From: Tetmemena sp. SeJ-2015
Taxonomy: Eukaryota > Ciliophora > Spirotrichea > Sporadotrichida > Oxytrichidae
Reading direction: 5' to 3'
DNA length: 64,000 nucleotides
Assembly (NCBI GenBank): GCA_027382625.1
Contig: JAJKFJ010022341.1
Coordinates: 122,379-186,378, forward strand
Shown: piece by piece, positions 56,760 through 64,000 of the stretch
Numbering within the stretch: position 1 is the stretch's first letter
Layout: every line of letters starts with the position of its first letter
The notes under the pieces: model-generated
What the model was told of the DNA's origin: nothing
The model's input: the letters and a program-made list of their open reading frames with translations, nothing else
The model's database searches: none
Translations under genes and position numbers: made by a program

Positions 56760-58997
56760 TTACACTGCTAAATCTCTCAAGGCATGGCTGAGAGCACGAT
56801 CTACCAAAGAATTAGCCAATATAGTGCTAACTGTTCCGGCCCGATATTTCGCCTCTAAATCCGTGTTTGTAATAGAAAATGCCTGATCTCCTTGGCGATT
56901 TGCAAAAATAAAGCTTCCACGTTTCGGGCTAATCCACGCCAACTTGTAGCGAGTCACTTGCTCTGCATCTTCACTAAAAGCCAGCCACATTCCTCGCTCC
57001 AAAGCAGCGACTTCTTTGCTTGCTTCATCTTCTTCTTGCACATTCTTATCATGCACAAATCGCTCTAATCGACGATTACTAGCGCGCTGTGCAATATTAA
57101 CGGCAATTTCCAATTGGCGACGAGGCGACAGCTCCAACGGCGCTCGCGCCATCGCCGCATGACGTTCGGCTAACTTAGAGAAAAATAAAACACGGTCTGG
57201 TTCATCCCAGCGAATCGCATTCAACCACGCATTGAGTAAAGTCAGCATTGCAGGCAACTTTGCAATTAACTCTTTACGCTCTTCTGGGCTATTCTTGGGT
57301 TTCAAACTCCAAATCAAATCATCCATCGTCTTTAAGGCGTTTTCTAAAGCGTGCGGTTTCTCTTCTTTGACGCTATGCGCAATGGTCAAGATACGTATCC
57401 ATTGCTCTTCTAAGAACACTTCTAAGAAGCCCGCTACCTCGCCAGTTTCGACCCGAATTGCCACATCATGTTCGGCAAACTCCCTCGCAATCCGCATCTT
57501 TTCTGCACTTAATGCGGTTTGTACAGGTTGGCTAATCGCCATCTGCGCTTTCGATTCTTCATCCTTCAAGTATGATTCTAAATCCGACACCACATCGGAA
57601 AACAAATCAATATGCTCATCAAACTCGGTTTGCACACGCTCAATTACATCGCCAATCACACCCAGCAAAGGGTCGGGATTGCTGGACTCCTGATCCAACA
57701 AAATACCTGAACTGCCGAGCATATCGAGTAAGGTACGTGCTGGATGTGATTCTCTAAAAAAGAAATCGCGATCAAATAAAACAACTCGCACAATCGGAAT
57801 TTGTAATTGCGCAATCATGTTTTTCATATCACTGCCCAAACTTGGATCAGCAAAAATATAATCAAACATTCGTGCCAGCAATTCGATCGTATTCCGTTCA
57901 AGCAAACTGAGCTTTTGTGCCGACGGCGAATGCAACACTTTGTGCAAACGCGATCTCAACTGCGTCGTATTACTCTCAGTTTCTGCATAGCGAATTTGCA
58001 TCTCACGCAAATCTTCAAAAAACTGTTTGTCGATACTCGCCTTGTCTGCGTGATCTTCTTCCGCATCATGATCTAGTTGATTGGTCAAGGTGTCGCTAAC
58101 CATGGCTAGGCTACTTAAGCCGTGATCAGGATCGGTGTACGGTAACTCAATTTGTCCGGAAAATACGCGCTTCAACTTATCGTGAAGATAAGGATCCATA
58201 TTGAACGATTTTTGCACAGGCAAATAAACCGAGCTTCCGGTTGAGGCATCCGCCAAGTCGTCACCATCCGGACGAATGCCACGCGCCATCAGGGCTTGGT
58301 TGATTTCATCTAAGATAGGATGCAATTGTAAAAACACCGCTGGCTGCAATAACCTTAAAATTAATAAATGCGAAGCAGGATTCGGATCTAATTCCATCCA
58401 CGCCTGATGTACCGCTTTTACAAAAATTTCAGGTCGAAAAGGATTTTGCGAAACATCAATTGGCATGCGGTTTAAGATGCGTCCAATCAAAGTGTTAAGC
58501 ATCACCAAAGATTCTGCATTCAAGACTTCTAGCGCATGACTGGCGTTGCGTAGCAAAATCTTGCCTTCCATTTCCTCATAGGTTTGCGCAGTGCTGTCTA
58601 AATATTGCTGATCTTTCTTGATGCGCTTTCTGGTATTAAAAACACTTACCTCACGACTTAAAGCAGCATTAATCTGGCTAGCGACCAGACGATAAAAGTT
58701 TGTGCTATTACGCTTTATGAGCTGATGTGCATCTAAACTAATACGCGCTTCTTCTGGTCGCACGGCTTGATCAGAGAGCTTAAATAACTGTTCCGCCAAA
58801 CGATTCGACAGCGCCTCTAGCTGCGACGATACCAAATTCGTAGCCAACGGCACCATACTTTGTAAAATCAATAAACGCGAAGCGCTCGACGATTCCAATA
58901 CTTTGCTTTCACGTAGGTGCGCAGTTGCGGGTTTGCTTACGCTAGCGGCGTCTTTCGCTGTATTTGTAACAGTTGGAGAAATTGGCGTGGAATCCAT
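56760..58997 (-). CDS. DUF1631 family protein
   Basis: This is a 745-residue cytosolic, largely helical protein typical of Burkholderiales, in which DUF1631 is widespread. Seen in sequence: LLILQSMVPLATNLV and LYKHFSS-type helical blocks at the N-terminus, FDYIFADPSLGSDMKNMIAQ and LQIPIVRVVLFDRDFF in the middle, and a C-terminal WISPKRGSFIFANRQGDQAF region that may be a PilZ-like or beta domain. Function unknown. The signal for its end is a shared terminator with the lipoprotein gene. Confidence 0.88.
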   Translation of the reverse strand: MDSTPISPTVTNTAKDAASVSKPATAHLRESKVLESSSASRLLILQSMVPLATNLVSSQLEALSNRLAEQLFKLSDQAVRPEEARISLDAHQLIKRNSTNFYRLVASQINAALSREVSVFNTRKRIKKDQQYLDSTAQTYEEMEGKILLRNASHALEVLNAESLVMLNTLIGRILNRMPIDVSQNPFRPEIFVKAVHQAWMELDPNPASHLLILRLLQPAVFLQLHPILDEINQALMARGIRPDGDDLADASTGSSVYLPVQKSFNMDPYLHDKLKRVFSGQIELPYTDPDHGLSSLAMVSDTLTNQLDHDAEEDHADKASIDKQFFEDLREMQIRYAETESNTTQLRSRLHKVLHSPSAQKLSLLERNTIELLARMFDYIFADPSLGSDMKNMIAQLQIPIVRVVLFDRDFFFRESHPARTLLDMLGSSGILLDQESSNPDPLLGVIGDVIERVQTEFDEHIDLFSDVVSDLESYLKDEESKAQMAISQPVQTALSAEKMRIAREFAEHDVAIRVETGEVAGFLEVFLEEQWIRILTIAHSVKEEKPHALENALKTMDDLIWSLKPKNSPEERKELIAKLPAMLTLLNAWLNAIRWDEPDRVLFFSKLAERHAAMARAPLELSPRRQLEIAVNIAQRASNRRLERFVHDKNVQEEDEASKEVAALERGMWLAFSEDAEQVTRYKLAWISPKRGSFIFANRQGDQAFSITNTDLEAKYRAGTVSTILANSLVDRALSHALRDLAV

Positions 58998-59043
58998 AGC
59001 TTACTCAGAATAATGATTCAAAATCGGCAGCAACCATTTTGCA

Positions 59044-59193
59044 CTAAGGCGTATGATAAGCCTCAGTCGCAAATGTAATCAGCACAATCAATGCAACTGC
59101 AGCCAACAAAATAAGAAGAAGTCGCCCGAACTTGGGGCTACCATCATCCTTAGTAGAATGCTCATTGGTTTCTGGGGAATTCTCTGATGCCAT
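59044..59193 (-). CDS. Small single-pass membrane protein (49 residues)
   Basis: The frame reads MASENSPETN, a charged stretch, then a clear hydrophobic segment RLLLILLAAVALIVLITFAT and a short tail ending YHTP. The ribosome-binding site is weak. The distribution (polar N-terminus, one TM helix) looks real rather than random. It lies upstream of the DUF1631 gene in the same direction. Confidence 0.5.
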   Translation of the reverse strand: MASENSPETNEHSTKDDGSPKFGRLLLILLAAVALIVLITFATEAYHTP

Positions 59194-59369
59194 AAAGATT
59201 TATTGCTTTCCTAAATTAAAATTTAAGGACAAACTGAATGCTTGAGTATAAGTTGTTTTCTGTTAATTCGACTAGTCGTTCTCATGCCTAAGAAAAGAAA
59301 TATAAGCATTCTCGAGGATTGAACGTAAAAAATTATTCTTTTAATTATGCTTTTATAGCGCCAAGCGCA

Positions 59370-60266
59370 TTATTTACGACTCAACAAATACATTCCGACA
59401 ATAACCAAACTGGAACCAATTAACTGCCAAACGGTAGTCGCTTCATTCAAAAAAATATAAGCGAATATCAAGGTTGATACAGGCCCTATCATGCCAGCCT
59501 GTGATGCCTTTGGCGCACCTATCTTCTGAATGGCAAACATCGTTAGAAATACCGGAAACACAGTACAGGCAATCGCATTTACAACAGATAAAGAAATCAC
59601 TGGCCAAGGCTGGATCAAATGATCGATTGGTTTCAATAACAGAAACTGCAGAATACATGCCACGCTAGATACACACATGGCGTATGAAACTAATCGTAAT
59701 GAACCAATTCGCGCCACCATTTCGCCAGACTGAATCAAATACGTGGCATACGCCAACGCAGATCCCAATACCAAACCCGCGCCAAGGACAACCTGATTTC
59801 CATTAAAAGAAAGATCATGCATAAAAACCAGCACGATGCCCAAGTAGGCTATCCCGAGTGACAAATATTCAATTGGACGAATTGATCGTCTGAACCACCA
59901 CACATGAATCAACAATACAAATGAAGGTGTTAAAAACAAGATCAAACGCTCAAGGCCAGCGGAAATATATTGAAGTCCTAAAAAATCTAAAAAACTCGAC
60001 AAATAGTAACCAACTAATCCTAAACCTAGTAAGCGCCAACGATCTGACGAGGCGAGTGGCGCTTCTTGACGGCTTTGCCACCAAGCGATTGCGGCAAAGA
60101 CTGGCAAAGAAAAAAGCATACGGAAGGCAATTACCGTAACAGCATCAAGCTGATATTGATACAACAGTTTGGCGACTATCGCTTTTGCTGAAAACAAAAT
60201 TGCGCCAGCAATTGCCAGACTAAGGCCTATCAGTTGTTTACGACGATCAAGTTGTGTGGGCTGCAA
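59370..60266 (-). CDS. DMT-superfamily EamA transporter
   Basis: This is a 298-residue inner-membrane protein with ten predicted helices forming two EamA repeats. The first repeat contains AGAILFSAKAIVAKLLY and the second begins near residue 150, ending AYIFLNEATTVWQLIGSSLVI, the usual EamA end. Members export amino acids, nucleosides or drugs; substrate here is unknown. It is the gene downstream of the histidine kinase. Confidence 0.9.
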   Translation of the reverse strand: MQPTQLDRRKQLIGLSLAIAGAILFSAKAIVAKLLYQYQLDAVTVIAFRMLFSLPVFAAIAWWQSRQEAPLASSDRWRLLGLGLVGYYLSSFLDFLGLQYISAGLERLILFLTPSFVLLIHVWWFRRSIRPIEYLSLGIAYLGIVLVFMHDLSFNGNQVVLGAGLVLGSALAYATYLIQSGEMVARIGSLRLVSYAMCVSSVACILQFLLLKPIDHLIQPWPVISLSVVNAIACTVFPVFLTMFAIQKIGAPKASQAGMIGPVSTLIFAYIFLNEATTVWQLIGSSLVIVGMYLLSRK

Positions 60267-60336
60267 GAAATACTCCCCTTATTAGACTATCGTCGATGAT
60301 GGAAAACGAAATTATTCATCGCCTTCGAAGATAAGA

Positions 60337-61677
60337 TTAAATCGGCAAACGAATGTCAAAGCGCGCGCCACCCATTTCCGATTTTAGAACCACCACACTG
60401 CCCCCATGCAACAAGACAATCTGTTTCACAATCGACAAACCCAAACCAAACCCGCCAGTAGCACGATCACGACTACGGTCTAGACGATAAAAAGGTTCAA
60501 AAATTTTTTCTATATCACTATCGGGAATACCGGCACCATCATCTTCTACGCTTATCAAGCATTGTTCATTGTCTTGCTGCACTGAAAAAATAATACGCTG
60601 CTCGGCATATTTGAATGCATTCTTCAATAAGTTTTGAATAGCTCGAACAATCAGACGTTGATCAACTTGAAGTAGCTGATCAGTCATCGCTAAAGTTGTC
60701 TGTAACTGCAAATGTGCGGGCATTGGCGGTAAATGCTGCAAACATTCCTCGACCAAGGCTTTAACATCAAGTTGCACCTTACTTAACTGCCCTTGCGCTT
60801 CCAGCTTAGCCATATTCAGCAACTCGGATACCAGTGTATTCAACTCACTCAAATCTGCTTGCATCGCTTGAATTCTTTGCTTACGTTTTTCTTGTTCTGC
60901 ATTCGTCTTGATACTCTCAGCGTCACTGTCAGCACTATCCTGCAAAATTTCCAGCGCAAATTCTAGACGCGCAATTGGTGTTCTAATCTCGTGCGAGACT
61001 GAATGTAAAAGATTTCTTTGTGCGGTAATCAGCTGTTCAATCCGAGCCGCCATCAAATTAATTTGCTGCGCTAAAGGATAAATACTGGCTTTGCTCGAGG
61101 TCGTCGCACGTACAGATAATTCGCCGTCGCCAATCGCAGTTGTCACGCGGGACAAAGCCTGAATATCTCGCCAGTGCGCTCTCGACCAAAAAGCAATCGG
61201 AATCAAGAGGACAAATGCCACAATAACAAAACGAACGATTTCGAGCCGAATATTAAACCAATAATCAATCGGCAAATTGTGTGCATACAAGACATCTTCG
61301 TCACTACCGATATAGCGCTCGCCATCGAGATCAACACGACGAAACAATGCACGATTCGCAGCGTCGATCACGATCTTACCGCTTTGCAATTTCTTTACTT
61401 GAGCACGATCGACTTTCTCAAGCGCTTGCGCGAGTGGAATCAATTCAAATTGAACTTGTGAAACTTCACGCACCTTATTTAAGCGCGCTAGCCACTCGTC
61501 CGTCGCTGCCTTATCAATGTATTGCTCAATCAAAAAAATTTGCGGTGCTGCCTGACGCTCCGCATTCTTTTCAATTGGATCACCGAATGACCATGTAATC
61601 ACGGCATACACCAATACGGTAGCTAACGCGATTGAAAGTAAGACTGGAATTAAAAAACGCAGAAAAAGGCGATTCAC
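60337..61677 (-). CDS. Membrane sensor histidine kinase, without an adjacent response regulator
   Basis: This is a 446-residue kinase. TM1 covers residues 8-28, a periplasmic sensor region 30-140 and TM2 147-165. HAMP follows, then the phospho-acceptor H-box SHEIRTPIARLEFAL near residue 228, the N-box LLKNAFKYAEQ near 357, the G1 DDGAGIPD near 385 and the G2 GFGLGLSIVKQI near 410. It is of the RstB/CpxA type. No response regulator gene is next to it in the window. Tandem 11-base repeats lie about 120 bases upstream of its start. Confidence 0.9.
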   Translation of the reverse strand: MNRLFLRFLIPVLLSIALATVLVYAVITWSFGDPIEKNAERQAAPQIFLIEQYIDKAATDEWLARLNKVREVSQVQFELIPLAQALEKVDRAQVKKLQSGKIVIDAANRALFRRVDLDGERYIGSDEDVLYAHNLPIDYWFNIRLEIVRFVIVAFVLLIPIAFWSRAHWRDIQALSRVTTAIGDGELSVRATTSSKASIYPLAQQINLMAARIEQLITAQRNLLHSVSHEIRTPIARLEFALEILQDSADSDAESIKTNAEQEKRKQRIQAMQADLSELNTLVSELLNMAKLEAQGQLSKVQLDVKALVEECLQHLPPMPAHLQLQTTLAMTDQLLQVDQRLIVRAIQNLLKNAFKYAEQRIIFSVQQDNEQCLISVEDDGAGIPDSDIEKIFEPFYRLDRSRDRATGGFGLGLSIVKQIVLLHGGSVVVLKSEMGGARFDIRLPI

Positions 61678-61794
61678 GAGTACCCTCGGTCGCCATGTAT
61701 AACTGCTAAGTTATTGCAAAAACACCACATTATGATTCTCCTCGCTGGCTATTTTATAAGAATGTCTATGCCAAACACGAGATTTTTAAACCCT

Positions 61795-61816
61795 TTCGTA
61801 GACTTTTCGTAGACTT
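61795..61816. promoter_or_regulatory. Tandem 11-base repeat, candidate OmpR/PhoB-type response-regulator site
   Basis: TTCGTAGACTT occurs twice with no gap (61795-61805 and 61806-61816). An exact 11-base period is one helical turn, the arrangement used by OmpR/PhoB-family dimers. It lies between the divergent histidine kinase and the lipoprotein gene. The intergenic region 61678-62017 otherwise holds promoters only. Confidence 0.5.
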
Positions 61817-62017
61817 TGCGCACATTTCGGAACTTTGTACAAATTGACGACAAATTCCGCTTAATTCGAGGAAGACTTGAATTTGAATCAATTTTAAGAT
61901 GTGAACACTGCATGCAATACTGTTTATGACAGAGCGCATTCACACAAACACACTGACTTAATCCATTTAGACAATTTAGCCAATCGACTAGCCCCAATTC
62001 GTGCAAAGGAATTTCGA

Positions 62018-63226
62018 ATGTCAGCTTTTAATTCTCGTCTCAAAGCAATTTCTCTGGCCATCACGCTAACCAGCACATTAAGCGCCTGTGGAGGTGATGG
62101 TGGTGTCAAACAGCAAGACCCGGCAAAAATCGCACCACCGATCGCTAGCAATGAGTTTTTGAACTTGGTAAAAGATGCCAGTTGTGCGAATTTCAGAAAT
62201 CGTCTGTTCATCATTGATCAAAAATACGTCTTATGGGATAAAGCAGGCAGCTGTGCAGATGCATCCTATACACAAACTTTGTACGGCAACAATGTGCAAA
62301 GTTTGCTTTGTACACACGCAGATTCGATCGCTGGACCACGTACAAGTTGCACCGACACGACAGCAGAAAGTTTATTCAAAACGATGATTCAAAACCTAGA
62401 CAAAGCTGACCTCGGTTTAGGCGCGGCGCATCAAGTGCAGAGTTTAAATATCCCGGCACCAACGAGCAGTGTAATCGCAATCAAAGGATTGCCGGCACCG
62501 TTTTATCGCGGTAGTAACCCGCAAAATACCGTCATTAAAGACCAAGCTAGTTGGAACACTTTCTGGACGCTTGCCAATATCAAACAAGATGCTGGCTTGT
62601 TGACACCGGACTTCAGTTCAAAAATGGTTTTAGTAAATTTATTTAAAACGGCGAATAATTGCAGCATTACACGCTTCTTACGACTCAATTCGGACGGCCA
62701 AAAACTAAGCGCGCACTACTTCCAAGAAGAAAGAATTGCGATTGCTAGCTGCGATCCCGAGAGTCCGACAGCAAGCACACCCATGCACATGGTTGAAACA
62801 CCGAAGATTAGCTTACCAGTCGAATTTACTGACGTCAGTAAATCCATAGTGACACAAAAAACGATCGCTAGTGGATTTAATTCAGGTATCCAAGATTCAC
62901 GTACGCTAGTGATTAAAGATCAAGCCACTTGGAATAGTATTTGGCAAGCGCACAACAAGGAAAGTAATGCATCACAAGCGCAAATTGATTTCTCGAAAAA
63001 AATGCTGATCGCGGTTTTTCTCGGCTCACGTGGATCAGGCTGCTACAACATTAGCGATTTACGTGTGTGGCGTAATAATGGCAAATTAGCGGCAACTTAC
63101 TACGAAACAGAACCTGGACCACATAGTGTATGTACAACCGCGATAACGACTCCCTACTACATTGCGGAAATTGATCAAAGCAACGAGGCTGTGGAATTTA
63201 ATTCAATAAAGCATCCAGTGAATTAA
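62018..63226 (+). CDS. Lipoprotein with two PrcB-like repeats
   Basis: This is a 402-residue lipoprotein. The frame is open to 61901, but AAAGGA (62005-62010) fixes ATG 62018 as start. The lipobox is TLSACGG (lipidated Cys near residue 21). Two similar segments follow, each with a VIKDQA-W-FW-type start and a hydrophobic FSxKM(V/L)(L/I)V strand: about 170-300 and 320-402. The second, with IDFSKKMLIAVFLGSRGSGCYNIS, strongly resembles PrcB C-terminal domains. The protein is probably anchored in the outer membrane, facing the periplasm. Confidence 0.75.
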   Translation: MSAFNSRLKAISLAITLTSTLSACGGDGGVKQQDPAKIAPPIASNEFLNLVKDASCANFRNRLFIIDQKYVLWDKAGSCADASYTQTLYGNNVQSLLCTHADSIAGPRTSCTDTTAESLFKTMIQNLDKADLGLGAAHQVQSLNIPAPTSSVIAIKGLPAPFYRGSNPQNTVIKDQASWNTFWTLANIKQDAGLLTPDFSSKMVLVNLFKTANNCSITRFLRLNSDGQKLSAHYFQEERIAIASCDPESPTASTPMHMVETPKISLPVEFTDVSKSIVTQKTIASGFNSGIQDSRTLVIKDQATWNSIWQAHNKESNASQAQIDFSKKMLIAVFLGSRGSGCYNISDLRVWRNNGKLAATYYETEPGPHSVCTTAITTPYYIAEIDQSNEAVEFNSIKHPVN

Positions 63227-63364
63227 ACAGAATTTTTAATCTAAGTCGAAGACATTTCAATCCAACATTTCTATGAATCAAAATTGAAATTCAACCCTGA
63301 AATTATTTCTCAATTGTAAAATGCTGAAGGGTGCCCATCTTTTTTGCAATTTTGAGAATTTACG

Positions 63365-64000
63365 ATGAAGAAAATAACCAGCTTTTTGATCGCTGCCTGT
63401 GCCTTAAGCCAGGCAGCAAACGCGCAAAGCCCAGCACAAAATCTGATGCCCGATGGGAGTCATGATATGTACTTAGGTTTAGGTGTTTTATCGCGTCCTT
63501 TATATGAAGGCGCTGCAAATACAAAACGCGTTGCTGTTCCCGTCTTACAAATGCAATGGAGTAATGGCTTATTTGTAGCGGGAATGAGTGCTGGCTTGCA
63601 CATGTCAAATCAGTATGGTCATGAGTTTGGCCCCATCATTATGCTGGAGCCAAGCCGTACACCTGATGGAACATCGAACACAATTCAATCACCGGCTTAC
63701 GGTCAATCGAGTGCAGTTGGTCCTGGATTAGACGAAAAGAGTCTCAAACAAAATAACCGATTGGTGGGCATGGATAATATTCATACCCGTGTGCTGGCAG
63801 GTGGTTTCTACAATTTCCATGTCAGCAATAACTTGTGCAATACCAATACCCTGGTGTTTGGCGCCGGTAACAACCGACAAGGAATCCGCTTAAGTTCTGA
63901 CCTTCGATATCACTTCAAAGACATCGCACGTCACCACCAATTAATCGTCGGTGTCGGTGTTAACCTTGTTAACAAAGCCTATTCCAATAGTTATTTTGGT
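63365..64000 (+). CDS. MipA/OmpV-family outer-membrane protein, cut by the window end
   Basis: This is a 212-codon 5' part. It starts MKKITSFLIAACALSQAANAQ (signal peptide). The family strands are YLGLGVLSRPLYEGAANTKR and VAVPVLQMQWSNGLFVAGM, with GPIIMLEPSRTPDG and GGFYNFHVSNNLCNTN following. The DNLVGMDNIHTRVLAGG-like segment also fits. MipA/OmpV proteins are barrels linked to MltA-murein and stress. The gene continues past the window. Confidence 0.85.
   Translation, partial: MKKITSFLIAACALSQAANAQSPAQNLMPDGSHDMYLGLGVLSRPLYEGAANTKRVAVPVLQMQWSNGLFVAGMSAGLHMSNQYGHEFGPIIMLEPSRTPDGTSNTIQSPAYGQSSAVGPGLDEKSLKQNNRLVGMDNIHTRVLAGGFYNFHVSNNLCNTNTLVFGAGNNRQGIRLSSDLRYHFKDIARHHQLIVGVGVNLVNKAYSNSYFG

Noticed and set aside
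1..64000. tRNA, rRNA, CRISPR array or prophage genes
   Set aside because: No tandem spaced repeats, no conserved tRNA T-loop with matching acceptor arms, and no phage structural or integrase genes were seen on reading through.

Overview
This window looks like a chromosomal segment of a betaproteobacterium, most likely Burkholderiales and probably an Oxalobacteraceae member of the Undibacterium/Herminiimonas type. That assignment is an inference from gene content: a DUF1631 protein, a YceH protein, a pepN-fbp neighbourhood, an imuA-imuB-dnaE2 mutagenesis cassette, DUF3667 and MipA/OmpV proteins. By eye the base composition is moderate. I saw no rRNA, tRNA, CRISPR array, phage module or intact insertion sequence.

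Layout. 0-9 kb: a serine hydrolase, an alpha/beta hydrolase, a DUF3667 membrane protein, a small potassium channel, a zinc-ribbon/PH protein, a CrtO-like membrane protein, then two broken neighbours (a membrane-bound AraC regulator and a DJ-1/PfpI protein). 9-17.5 kb: two exported proteins of unknown role, YceH, a TetR regulator divergent from a two-domain fasciclin lipoprotein, a SOUL haem-binding protein and a corrupted phytanoyl-CoA dioxygenase. 17.8-26.9 kb: NDH-2, a YbdK-type amine ligase paired with a putative ATP-grasp protein, a solute-binding protein, an acetyltransferase, an S9 peptidase and the helicase RhlE. 27-32.5 kb: an acidic protein, the relic of a second rhlE tail, a WYL regulator operon, a YdeI/OmpD-associated protein, a QueG-like ferredoxin and a broken acetyltransferase. 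32.7-39.7 kb: PepD and the imuA-imuB-dnaE2 cassette with a near-consensus LexA box. 39.7-49.4 kb: two hairpin (MITE-like) elements around a MocR regulator and a broken flavin-binding PNPOx-like gene, a YeeE/YedE sulfur-transport pair, a split class V aminotransferase, small proteins, an outer-membrane barrel and an amino-acid oxidase. 49.4-64 kb: the partner 2-keto-acid decarboxylase, Fbp, PepN, a DUF4136-like lipoprotein, a DUF1631 protein, a DMT exporter, a histidine kinase, a lipoprotein with two PrcB-like repeats, and the start of a MipA/OmpV protein.

How the genes work together. The imu cassette would provide SOS-induced translesion synthesis. The decarboxylase-oxidase pair would turn an L-amino acid into the keto acid and then the aldehyde. 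The YbdK/ATP-grasp pair may build a gamma-glutamyl or other amide-linked small molecule of unknown identity.

A recurring oddity is single-base indels, several in short homopolymer runs (about 6.9-8.0, 16.06-16.25, 22.07, 23.45, 32.38, 34.43, 36.74, 38.6-38.7, 41.9 and 44.34 kb). They sit among long intact genes. Either several accessory genes are decaying or the consensus carries local sequencing errors. The stretch at 16.07-16.24 kb looks much more like the latter.
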